The notes: generated from the letters alone by a model not told the origin. Shown: positions 1 through 4,549, counted from the first letter of the stretch. The stretch: 5,508 nt of DNA from Treponema sp. (GCA_031280065.1 JAITHH010000108.1:1-5508); one strand, 5' to 3'. Numbers and translations: made by a program.

Positions 1-2
1 AG

Positions 3-110
3 GTTTTAAGCGATGTTTCCGAGGCTATTTCTTGCCGGATTAAGCAGTTAGGGCAGGAAAGTCCGCGATTCCTTGACCCCAATAGGGAAACCGGGCATAC
101 CATAATCTAA
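3..110 (+). CDS. possible 3' end of an unidentified gene
   Basis: An open frame enters from the left edge and ends at TAA 108-110, giving 35 residues. The translation starts VLSDVSEAISCRIKQLG and ends in RETGHTII. Its mixed polar and charged composition looks protein-like, but I recognise no family, and 35 residues is too short to decide by coding statistics. No intrinsic terminator follows directly. A minus-strand mini-ORF (107-178) ends on the same bases. It could equally be chance open frame or the tail of a decayed gene. Confidence 0.3.
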   Translation, partial: VLSDVSEAISCRIKQLGQESPRFLDPNRETGHTII

Positions 111-178
111 TCAAACGCAAGCAAAGCGGCAAACACCAATTTTTCCATACCAAACTCCTTTTCCATATAATTTCTCAT
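107..178 (-). CDS. tiny ORF with good ribosome binding site (13-23 aa)
   Basis: On the minus strand an AAGGAG motif (plus-strand 155-160) lies 6 nt before an ATG at 148-146. It opens a 13-codon frame, MEKLVFAALLAFD, ending at TAG 109-107. Two further in-frame ATGs upstream (166-164 and 178-176) would extend it to 23 residues. The short version is mostly hydrophobic, as in leader peptides or small membrane peptides. No gene follows it inside the window, so it may instead be the start of a gene cut off by a frameshift or deletion. Function unknown, and chance is possible. Confidence 0.2.
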   Translation of the reverse strand: MRNYMEKEFGMEKLVFAALLAFD

Positions 179-182
179 ACGC

Positions 183-208
183 TTTGGGCATCGCCTTTGG
201 GCATCGCC
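183..208. repeat. 13-bp perfect tandem duplication
   Basis: TTTGGGCATCGCC occurs twice back to back (183-195 and 196-208). The second copy plus the next base contains the small inverted repeat GGGC-ATC-GCCC (199-209). It looks like a recent slippage duplication. It adds no recognisable coding content. Confidence 0.9.
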
Positions 209-265
209 CAGTGATTACCGCCCGCAAGGGCAGTGATGAGTCAAAATGACCCATTCTGAGATACA

Positions 266-300
266 GTTCCCGGAATTACGGCTTAGGAACCGGATAATTC
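266..300. promoter_or_regulatory. two interleaved inverted repeats upstream of XRE gene
   Basis: GTTCC (266-270) can pair with GGAAC (286-290), and GAATTA (273-278) with TAATTC (295-300). The two pairs interleave rather than nest. Small XRE regulators often repress themselves through dyad operators just upstream, so this is a candidate operator region. Arms this short can arise by chance. Confidence 0.22.
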
Positions 301-325
301 TACAAGAAAGCGTCAATACGGCAAT

Positions 326-353
326 TTGTCAATGCCTGTAAGACGTTTATTGT
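326..353 (+). promoter_or_regulatory. candidate sigma-70 type promoter for the XRE gene
   Basis: TTGTCA (326-331, 5 of 6 to TTGACA) and TATTGT (348-353, 4 of 6 to TATAAT) are separated by 16 bp and lie 27 bp before the ATG at 381. The distance suits a short leader. The -10 match is mediocre, so this is a suggestion. Confidence 0.3.
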
Positions 354-380
354 TGTTTTATTGGCAAGCAGACTGGATTT

Positions 381-719
381 ATGGAAAGTATTAGAGAAAT
401 ACTGGCTAAAAATATGAAGATAAACCGCCGGAAGAGCGGTTTGACACAGGCTGCGCTGGCAGAAAAAGCGGATATTACCACCCAATATATCGCTATGATT
501 GAAGTATGCAAAAAATTTCCTACCCCTGAAATGCTGGAACGGATTGCAAAGGCGCTGGAAATAGAGACGTATCAGCTTTTTTCCGCAGATCCCGCCCTTG
601 AAGCGGCTTTGGAACGGCTGTATCAGACGGTAGCCAATAATATTGGGCAGGTAGTCGCCGAATCCATACAAAAAGCCTTTGCGGATAACTGCAAGGCTTG
701 TCCGCCTGTGACAAAATGA
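381..719 (+). CDS. XRE-family helix-turn-helix transcriptional regulator
   Basis: A 112-residue DNA-binding protein of the XRE/Cro-C1 type. Residues about 6-66 form the five-helix HTH_3 domain. It starts with IREILAKNMKINRRKSGLTQ, the recognition-helix region is around residues 23-41 (QAALAEKADITTQYIAMIE), and the closing segment is PTPEMLERIAKALEI (48-62). Residues about 72-104 form a predicted amphipathic helical tail that could mediate dimerisation. No sensor domain or peptidase domain is present. ATG 381 is chosen because the N-terminus then begins right at the HTH domain and no better in-frame start lies upstream. The ribosome binding site is weak (only GGA before the ATG), consistent with low expression. 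It stands alone, convergent with the CBS gene. Its targets are unknown, and self-repression is typical of the family. The final fold assignment is secure; the regulated genes are not. Confidence 0.9.
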   Translation: MESIREILAKNMKINRRKSGLTQAALAEKADITTQYIAMIEVCKKFPTPEMLERIAKALEIETYQLFSADPALEAALERLYQTVANNIGQVVAESIQKAFADNCKACPPVTK

Positions 720-731
720 TCCGTACAAAAG

Positions 732-747
732 GGACTGAGAACAGTCC
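732..747 (+). terminator. hairpin after the XRE gene, weak terminator candidate
   Basis: GGACTG (732-737) and CAGTCC (742-747) form a perfect 6-bp stem with loop AGAA, 12 bases after the XRE stop codon. No T-run follows, so it is not a canonical intrinsic terminator, though its position fits transcript-end protection or Rho-linked termination. Confidence 0.35.
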
Positions 748-783
748 GCAATGGATGGAGAGCCATAGACAACCGCCGGAGGG

Positions 784-802
784 GGCAGCCTGGCGCGCTG
801 CC
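784..802. other. GC-rich hairpin in the convergent intergenic region
   Basis: GGCAGC (784-789) pairs with GCTGCC (797-802) around a 7-base loop. It is the middle one of three hairpins in the 720-899 gap between the convergent XRE and CBS genes. The gap is visibly richer in G+C than the flanking genes and shows no convincing coding frame. It may be structural or a decayed repeat. Confidence 0.4.
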
Positions 803-863
803 TGCAAGGGGGCGCGGTCTTCCCAACGGCGCCAAGCCCGCCAAAGGCGTTCTGCTTGTTACA

Positions 864-883
864 CGCCCCGGCCCAGCGGGGCG
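864..883 (-). terminator. hairpin just after the CBS-ACT gene stop
   Basis: CGCCCCG (864-870) and CGGGGCG (877-883) give a perfect 7-bp GC stem with a 6-base loop. On the minus strand it begins 16 bases after the CBS gene stop. There is no following T-run, so efficient intrinsic termination is doubtful, but the placement and stability suit a 3' end structure. Confidence 0.4.
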
Positions 884-899
884 CGTGAAGGCCGTCCCG

Positions 900-1553
900 T
901 TACCGCAGATCCTCGACTTCCCAGTTGGGAAAGGAACTGACCACCGTTTCCACCTCCGTGCGGGAGAGGCCGGTGATCTTGTAGGTTCCCCGGCGGCGGG
1001 AAAGATCATCCCCCTCGGAAGACACAAACGACACGATATTCCCGCCCTTCTCCGCGATAGCCCCGGCGAGTTTCGCCAACTGTCCCGGACGTTCCTCCAT
1101 GGAAAGGGTGAGCCGCACCCCGGAATGGCGGGCTCCGAAGGCGTTGATGAACTCATGGAACAGATCGGTTCCCGTGATGATTCCCACCAGCAGGGCCGCG
1201 TCTCCCCGGCCCCGCATCACCGGCAGACAACTGATGTCGTTATCCGCCATGATCCGGGCCGCTTCCTCCACCACCTCGTTCTCGTCCACCGTGATAACCT
1301 GCTTCTCCATGATGTCCTTTACCTTGATCTTGGACAGGAGATAGCTGATCTCATACATATCAAGGCTCGTCGCCATAGAGGGCCCGGCCTTGAGCATATC
1401 TTTCTTGGTAACAATGCCCGCGAGCTTGTTTGTTTTGTCCAGCACCGGCAGCCGGCCTATCTTCTCCCGGTCCATGAGCGAGCGGGCCTCATTCACCGCC
1501 GCGTCCGGGGAAACCACGATGGGATTCCTAATCATCACCCGGTTCACCAGCAT
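900..1553 (-). CDS. CBS-pair plus ACT domain protein (AcuB-like)
   Basis: A 217-residue soluble regulatory or sensor protein. Two CBS domains come first: residues about 4-55, with GRLPVLD and LAGIVTKKDML, and about 78-133, with ISCLPVM and LLVGIITGTDLF. An ACT domain follows at about 145-205, with RLTLSMEERPGQLAKLAGAI and GGNIVSF. CBS pairs bind adenine nucleotides or related ligands, and ACT domains usually bind amino acids. The protein is therefore likely a small-molecule sensor acting on a partner, but no catalytic domain is attached and the partner is unknown. The start is well supported: AGGAGG (1564-1559) sits 5 nt before ATG 1553-1551. The length and domain order match the CBS-CBS-ACT group often annotated as acetoin utilisation AcuB. 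No acetoin genes are nearby, so that name should not be taken as function. It is monocistronic here and divergent from the sugar transporter. Confidence 0.93.
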   Translation of the reverse strand: MLVNRVMIRNPIVVSPDAAVNEARSLMDREKIGRLPVLDKTNKLAGIVTKKDMLKAGPSMATSLDMYEISYLLSKIKVKDIMEKQVITVDENEVVEEAARIMADNDISCLPVMRGRGDAALLVGIITGTDLFHEFINAFGARHSGVRLTLSMEERPGQLAKLAGAIAEKGGNIVSFVSSEGDDLSRRRGTYKITGLSRTEVETVVSSFPNWEVEDLR

Positions 1554-1573
1554 ATCTTCCTCCTTTATTCGCC

Positions 1574-1594
1574 GTTTACCGCATACTGTTTACC
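1574..1594. repeat. paired 7-bp direct repeat upstream of the CBS gene
   Basis: GTTTACC occurs at 1574-1580 and 1588-1594 (GGTAAAC on the transcribed strand), 14 bp apart. Both lie about 20-40 bases before the CBS start, where a promoter or operator would be expected. No convincing -35/-10 pair could be picked. It may be a regulator site or chance. Confidence 0.25.
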
Positions 1595-1785
1595 CTATCG
1601 GGTCCGCAAAAACGTCCCGCAAATCGATCTCGCAGCTTGGCAGCGAAGGGGGCGGGAAACACCATACAGGGCTTCCCTTTGAGGAAACGGTGCAACTGGG
1701 CGGCGATCTCCATGAGCAGGCGCTGGTGTTCCGGGTCAGGGGCGGCCATCAAGTACGCCTCCCCGTCCACGAGTTCATAGCGTTC
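1576..1785 (-). pseudogene. internal fragment of a Uma2-type nuclease gene
   Basis: Read on the minus strand from 1785, the frame gives ERYELVDGEAYLMAAP, then PEHQRLLMEIAAQL, then GKPCMVFPAPFAAKL. This matches the N-terminal third of Uma2 (formerly DUF820) proteins, a PD-(D/E)XK endonuclease-like family of about 180-200 residues: the 'ERWELIDG' entry, the 'EHQ' helix and the 'GKPCxVFxAPFDVRL' strand. The family's later catalytic and C-terminal parts are missing. Homology fades at about 1630 and the frame stops at 1576. The N-terminal residues before ERYELVDG are also absent, because a TGA lies just upstream in this frame and the preceding DNA belongs to the Rpn fragment. No function is expected. 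It overlaps the region that should hold the CBS promoter. Confidence 0.7.
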
Positions 1786-2171
1786 AGGCCCTTGGCTTCA
1801 CCGATAGCTTCGCCTTCATGCCGGGCGTAGTGCAGCATGGCTATTTTGTCCCTCCGCGCTTTCTCTTGCTCCTCCGCGATCATCTGCCGGCGCTCGCTCC
1901 ATGTCAGCTTCTTGTACTCCGTTACCGCCATTTCCAGCCCCCTGTTCCCCTTCCATCTCTTCGCGGGTCTTTACCCGGAAGAATTTCGCCCAGGACCACA
2001 CTTTCTGATCATCCGGCGCTTCGGGCAGTTTGGGTAATTCAAGTGTAATTATCTTTATCAGGACTGTAAACGGTTTCCCGCTCCCGGCGTTCCGCAGGCT
2101 GTACTCGTTCAGATAGCCCAGCTCTTCGGGCAGGGGTTCAGCGCTGAATAAATCAGGGTTTTTAAACAGAG
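1786..2171 (-). pseudogene. truncated, frameshifted Rpn/PDDEXK-family nuclease gene
   Basis: The minus strand encodes the C-terminal half of an Rpn-type (recombination-promoting nuclease, PDDEXK_2, 'transposase-like') protein. From 2171 the first frame reads TLFKNPDLFSAEPLPEEL, then ITLELPKLPEAPDDQKVWSW and FFRVKTREEME. Homology then moves to another frame at about 1945-1956 (KGNRGLEMAVTEYKKL) and continues through WSERRQMIAEEQEKARRD to the Gly/Glu-rich tail HEGEAIGEAKG, ending at about 1788. The segment normally joining 'EEME' to 'KGN' (often with MLA) is missing, which suggests a small deletion caused the shift. The N-terminal catalytic half is absent: homology ends where the repeat cluster begins at about 2172. 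The tail runs directly into the Uma2 fragment. The gene is dead; the family call rests on recalled family motifs. Confidence 0.75.
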
Positions 2172-2193
2172 TCCACGGATTAACGCGGATTAA

Positions 2194-2316
2194 ACCACAG
2201 ATAACACAGATGTACACAGATTGCGAACCTTCGGTTCGACGCTGATGTCGTTTCTCTTCATCTGCGGTATCCTGTTCATCTGCGTAATCTGCGGTTCCCG
2301 GACACCTGTTCTTTTT
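2194..2316. repeat. repeat unit A
   Basis: A 123-bp unit. It shares a perfect 34-bp block with unit B (2209-2242 against 2333-2366, offset 124). It also shares a 30-bp block plus a 22-bp block with unit C (2251-2280 and 2282-2303 against 2506-2535 and 2537-2558, offset 255). Its centre holds the hairpin CGAACC-TTC-GGTTCG (2224-2238). Its terminal arms ACCACAGAT (2194-2202) and ATCTGCGGT (2287-2295) are complementary at 8 of 9 positions. Confidence 0.88.
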
Positions 2317-2439
2317 ACCGCAGATGAACACGGATGTACACAGATTGCGAACCTTCGGTTCGACGCAGATGTTGTTTCTACTCATCTGCGCCATCCTTTT
2401 CATCAGTGCAATCTGCGGTTCCCGGACAACTGTTCTTTT
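2317..2439. repeat. repeat unit B
   Basis: A 123-bp unit with perfect 9-bp terminal inverted arms, ACCGCAGAT (2317-2325) and ATCTGCGGT (2411-2419), around the central hairpin CGAACC-TTC-GGTTCG (2348-2362). In the 5' arm the word GAT recurs at 2323, 2333 and 2343, exactly 10 bp apart. In the 3' arm ATC recurs at 2384, 2393, 2402 and 2411, 9 bp apart. Its 3' arm has diverged more from units A and C than those have from each other. Confidence 0.88.
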
Positions 2440-2569
2440 ACCACAGAAGACACGCGGAAAAAGACTTCAACGCCTCATTCCGCGTGGTTTCCGTGCTTTC
2501 CGTGGTTTCTCTTCATCTGCGGTATCCTGTTCATCCGCGTAATCTGCGGTTCCCGGACGACTGTTCTTT
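2440..2569. repeat. repeat unit C with a different 5' half
   Basis: A 130-bp unit. From 2506 onward it matches unit A almost exactly, including the shared linker. Its first half instead carries a separate dyad, CACGCGGAA (2451-2459) against TTCCGCGTG (2478-2486), followed by TTTCCGTGCTTTCCGTGG. It lacks the CGAACC-TTC-GGTTCG hairpin seen in units A and B. It therefore looks like a chimera of two related repeat types. Confidence 0.85.
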
Positions 2570-2643
2570 ACCGCGATTGGATATGCGCCGTATCCCGGTT
2601 TACCCGTATCTTAAAAAAAGTCCCCTTACCTGAAAATTTGGAC

Positions 2644-2673
2644 TTGCCGGTTTCCCTCCATGCCTTTCATAAT
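2644..2673 (+). promoter_or_regulatory. candidate promoter of the sugar transporter operon
   Basis: TTGCCG (2644-2649, 4 of 6 to TTGACA) and CATAAT (2668-2673, 5 of 6 to TATAAT) are 18 bp apart. A transcript starting at about 2680 would have a leader of roughly 25 bases carrying the strong ribosome binding site of the first permease gene. The position immediately downstream of the repeat cluster fits. Confidence 0.42.
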
Positions 2674-2680
2674 GATCATT
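2671..2680. promoter_or_regulatory. 10-bp palindrome at the promoter, possible operator
   Basis: AATGATCATT is a perfect palindrome overlapping the end of the proposed -10 box and the expected transcription start. A repressor bound here would block initiation. The site is short and no matching second copy was seen nearby. Confidence 0.3.
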
Positions 2681-2691
2681 GGAGTTATTTT

Positions 2692-2698
2692 AAGGAGG
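2692..2698 (+). promoter_or_regulatory. ribosome binding site fixing the first permease start
   Basis: AAGGAGG lies 6 nt before ATG 2705. The open frame extends upstream to another ATG at 2660, but that codon has no such site and would add 15 residues that place the Shine-Dalgarno sequence inside the gene. The start at 2705 is therefore preferred. Confidence 0.85.
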
Positions 2699-2704
2699 AA
2701 CATT

Positions 2705-3613
2705 ATGGAGAAATCTCCGGTTCAGCAGATGCGGCGCTGTTGGCAGCTCTACCTCATCATGCTGCTTCCCATGCTGGTGATCATCATCTTCAGCTACGGG
2801 CCTATGATTGGGGTGCAGATTGCCTTTAAGGAATTCCGCGCCCGGGACGGTATATGGGGCAGCCCTTGGGTGGGATTCATCCATTTTAAAACGTTCTTTA
2901 ATTCCTACCAGTTTAAGCGGGTGCTGACCAATACCCTGGGCATCAGCCTGTACGGACTGATCGCGGGCTTTCCCATGCCTATCATCCTGGCGATCCTGGT
3001 GAATGAATCTTCCCATAAACGCCTCAAGAAGGCGGTTCAGCTTATCACCTTTGCGCCCCATTTTATCTCCACCGTGGTGATGACCAACATGATTCTCATG
3101 TTCATTTCCGTGTACGGGGGGCCGGTGAACAACCTCATCGCCGCCCTGGGAGGGGAGCGCCTCGACTTTATCGCCAAGCCCGAATACTTCAAGTCGATTT
3201 TTGTCTGGTCCGGGATATGGCAGGGCATGGGCTACAGTTCGGTGATCTACATCGCCGCGCTTTCCGCCATTGACCCCGCGCTCTACGAGGCGGCCACCAT
3301 AGACGGGGCCTCCAAGTTCCAGAAGATACTTTTTATCGATCTGCCGGGTATCGCCCCCACCATCGTGATCCTGCTGATTCTCAACTGCGGCTCAATCATG
3401 AACGTAGGCTACGAAAAGATACTCCTCATGCAGAACAACCTGAATATGTCGGCGTCTGACGTTATCTCCACTTACGTGTACCGCATGGGCCTTGAAAACG
3501 CGCAGTACAGCTTTTCCGCGGCGGTGGGGCTTTTTAACTCGGCGGTGAACGCGGTTCTGCTGGTTCTGGTGAATCAAGCCGCCCGGAAAATCGGGGAAAC
3601 CAGTTTGTGGTAG
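2705..3613 (+). CDS. sugar ABC transporter permease, LplB/YteP type
   Basis: A 302-residue inner-membrane subunit of a carbohydrate importer (binding-protein-dependent transport inner membrane family). About six membrane segments are predicted, near residues 15-37, 77-99, 115-135, 163-188, 216-235 and 268-291. The family's N-terminal signature YGPMIGVQIAFKEF (31-44) is present. The cytoplasmic EAA loop that contacts the ATPase is at 194-218 (YEAATIDGASKFQKILFIDL, then PGIAP), with the conserved E, DGA and LP..P residues intact. The GYEKILLMQN segment (235-244) is typical of the LplB/YteP/AlgM1 branch. Length and motifs are those of an intact gene. The next permease starts 12 bp after its stop, so the two are co-translated and should form a heterodimer. 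The substrate is an oligosaccharide or glycoside, not determinable from this subunit. Confidence 0.95.
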   Translation: MEKSPVQQMRRCWQLYLIMLLPMLVIIIFSYGPMIGVQIAFKEFRARDGIWGSPWVGFIHFKTFFNSYQFKRVLTNTLGISLYGLIAGFPMPIILAILVNESSHKRLKKAVQLITFAPHFISTVVMTNMILMFISVYGGPVNNLIAALGGERLDFIAKPEYFKSIFVWSGIWQGMGYSSVIYIAALSAIDPALYEAATIDGASKFQKILFIDLPGIAPTIVILLILNCGSIMNVGYEKILLMQNNLNMSASDVISTYVYRMGLENAQYSFSAAVGLFNSAVNAVLLVLVNQAARKIGETSLW

Positions 3614-3625
3614 GAGGAAGAAGAT

Positions 3626-4504
3626 ATGAAGAAAAACAGCGACCGGGTTTTTAGTTTGTGCTGCGAGGCGGTTCTTTTTCTGGTGATGGTCATTGTCCTG
3701 TACCCCCTGATCTTTATTGTGAGCGCGTCTCTTTCCAACAGTCTCGCGGTTACCCAGGGCCGGGTGTGGCTCTGGCCCGTGGGCCCGACCCTGGAGGGAT
3801 ACAAGGCGGTATTCAGGTCCTCCCAGGTGCCCAGGGGATTTCTCAACAGCCTGTACGTCATGTGCGTGGGAACCACGATCAACGTCCTCCTCACGATTGC
3901 GATGGCCTATCCCCTTTCCCGCAAGGACCTGTACGGGCGGAATGTGTTTATGGGGCTGATTACCTTTACCATGCTCTTTTCCGGCGGGCTTATCCCCAGC
4001 TTCCTGCTGGTCCGCTCCCTGGGGCTGTACAACACCTACTGGGCGATCATCATTCCCGGCGCGGTGGGAGTCTACAATGTGATCGTGGCGCGGACGTTCT
4101 TCCAGAGCAACATTCCCCAGGACCTGCTTGAGGCCGCAGTAATGGAAGGCTGCGGGGACTTCTATTTTCTGCTGCGGATTGTGATTCCCCTCTCCGCGCC
4201 GATTATCGCGGTGCTTACCATGTTCTACGCGGTGGGGCACTGGAATTCCTATTTCAGCGCCATGATATACCTGCGGGACCCGGCGAAAAAGACGTTTCAA
4301 CTGGTGCTGCGGGACATTCTGATTATCAACCAGGTGAGCGAAGACCTTTTCATGGATGTGGAAGCCCAGCGCCGGCAGGAAGGGCTGGCGCAGCTTCTCA
4401 AATACTCCCTCATGGTGGCGGGCAGCCTTCCGATGCTGATCCTCTATCCGTTCATTCAAAAGCACTTTGTGAAGGGCATCATGGTAGGGGCGATTAAGGG
4501 TTAA
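3626..4504 (+). CDS. sugar ABC transporter permease, LplC/YtcP type
   Basis: A 292-residue second permease, partner of the preceding one. The first membrane segment (about 14-34) is followed by a periplasmic stretch, and further segments lie near 74-96, 107-130, 138-158, 184-204 and 259-277. The EAA loop is at 168-192 (LEAAVMEGCGDFYFLLRIVI, then PLSAP). It has EGC where the general consensus has DGA; GC at this spot is common in the LplC/YtcP group, but E for D is a mild departure. The segment YAVGHWNSYFSAMIYL (201-216) and the ending QKHFVKGIMVGAIKG are diagnostic of this branch. AGGAGG (3612-3617) overlaps the upstream stop region and sits 8 nt before ATG 3626, indicating tight coupling. 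No ATP-binding subunit is encoded nearby. Systems of this kind usually borrow a shared MsmX/UgpC-like ATPase encoded elsewhere. Confidence 0.95.
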   Translation: MKKNSDRVFSLCCEAVLFLVMVIVLYPLIFIVSASLSNSLAVTQGRVWLWPVGPTLEGYKAVFRSSQVPRGFLNSLYVMCVGTTINVLLTIAMAYPLSRKDLYGRNVFMGLITFTMLFSGGLIPSFLLVRSLGLYNTYWAIIIPGAVGVYNVIVARTFFQSNIPQDLLEAAVMEGCGDFYFLLRIVIPLSAPIIAVLTMFYAVGHWNSYFSAMIYLRDPAKKTFQLVLRDILIINQVSEDLFMDVEAQRRQEGLAQLLKYSLMVAGSLPMLILYPFIQKHFVKGIMVGAIKG

Positions 4505-4520
4505 TGCCGCGTTGCGGTAT
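4504..4520 (+). promoter_or_regulatory. intercistronic hairpin between permease and binding-protein genes
   Basis: ATGCCGC (4504-4510) pairs with GCGGTAT (4514-4520) around a GTT loop: 7 pairs including one G-U, starting at the permease stop codon. A T-rich stretch (TGTTTTTTGG, 4531-4540) follows only after 10 bases, so it is a poor terminator. It could stabilise mRNA ends or partly attenuate. A TATATT at 4522-4527 resembles a -10 box but has no good -35 partner. Confidence 0.35.
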
Positions 4521-4549
4521 CTATATTGTGTGTTTTTTGGAGGATGATT

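Larger units (their letters stand above)
111..325. other. gene-poor intergenic stretch before the XRE gene
   Basis: No frame here looks like a conserved protein on either strand apart from the mini-ORF noted at 107-178. It holds two copies of TTTTCCATA (141-149 and 159-167), a 13-bp tandem duplication, a GCCC-GCAA-GGGC mini-hairpin (220-231), a repeated CAGTGAT (209-215 and 231-237) and interleaved inverted repeats at 266-300. It probably serves as the upstream region of the XRE gene. Confidence 0.5.
2172..2580. repeat. cluster of three dyad-rich intergenic repeat units
   Basis: About 410 bp made of three related tandem units (2194-2316, 2317-2439, 2440-2569). A partial left arm (2172-2193, with CGGATTAA twice at 10-bp spacing) precedes them, and the start of a fourth unit (ACCGCG, 2570-2575) follows. 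Each unit runs from a 5' arm beginning ACCRCAG to a 3' arm ending ATCTGCGGT and a linker TTCCCGGAC...CTGTTCTTT. The 'ACAGATGAACACAGATG / CATCTGCGG' type of word occurs in intergenic repeats of many bacterial phyla and is often mistaken for genes. Here the cluster lies between a nuclease pseudogene and the sugar transporter promoter. No transposase, target-site duplication or stable long ORF accompanies it. Confidence 0.88.

Noticed and set aside
885..1682. 265-codon + strand open frame opposite the CBS gene
   Set aside because: It is the antisense of a clear CBS-CBS-ACT protein and has His/Arg-rich low-quality sequence without family motifs.
1816..2403. Single 195-codon minus-strand gene
   Set aside because: Only the part from about 2171 to 1950 resembles a protein family. 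The upstream part is repeat DNA and the downstream part is out of frame relative to the Rpn homology.
2172..2580. CRISPR array
   Set aside because: Units of 123-130 bp with internal dyads and no short repeat plus constant-length unique spacers; no cas genes.
2611..2645. Intrinsic terminator on the minus strand (AAGTCC/GGACTT followed by T7)
   Set aside because: The loop is 16 bases and the stem only 6 pairs. No minus-strand gene lies upstream to be terminated, and it sits within the leader region of a + strand operon.
2660..2704. Upstream ATG 2660 as start of the first permease
   Set aside because: It lacks a ribosome binding site, and the added 15 residues overlap the promoter and Shine-Dalgarno region. 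ATG 2705 is far better placed.
2221..2829. Long + strand open frame of 202 codons across the repeat cluster into the first permease gene
   Set aside because: Its first part is repeat sequence read as protein (recurring FICGILFICVICGSRT words) and its end overlaps the permease out of frame. There is no ribosome binding site. Shorter frames at 2324-2542 and 2334-2633 are the same artefact.
3392..4465. 357-codon minus-strand open frame opposite the permease genes
   Set aside because: It has a His/Gln/Arg-rich composition typical of the antisense of GC-rich membrane-protein genes, while the plus strand carries two clear permeases with intact motifs and ribosome binding sites.
4522..4527. Internal promoter for the lipoprotein gene (TATATT)
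   Set aside because: There is no acceptable -35 hexamer at 16-18 bp; the best is TTAATG at 15 bp. It is kept only as a remark under the hairpin.
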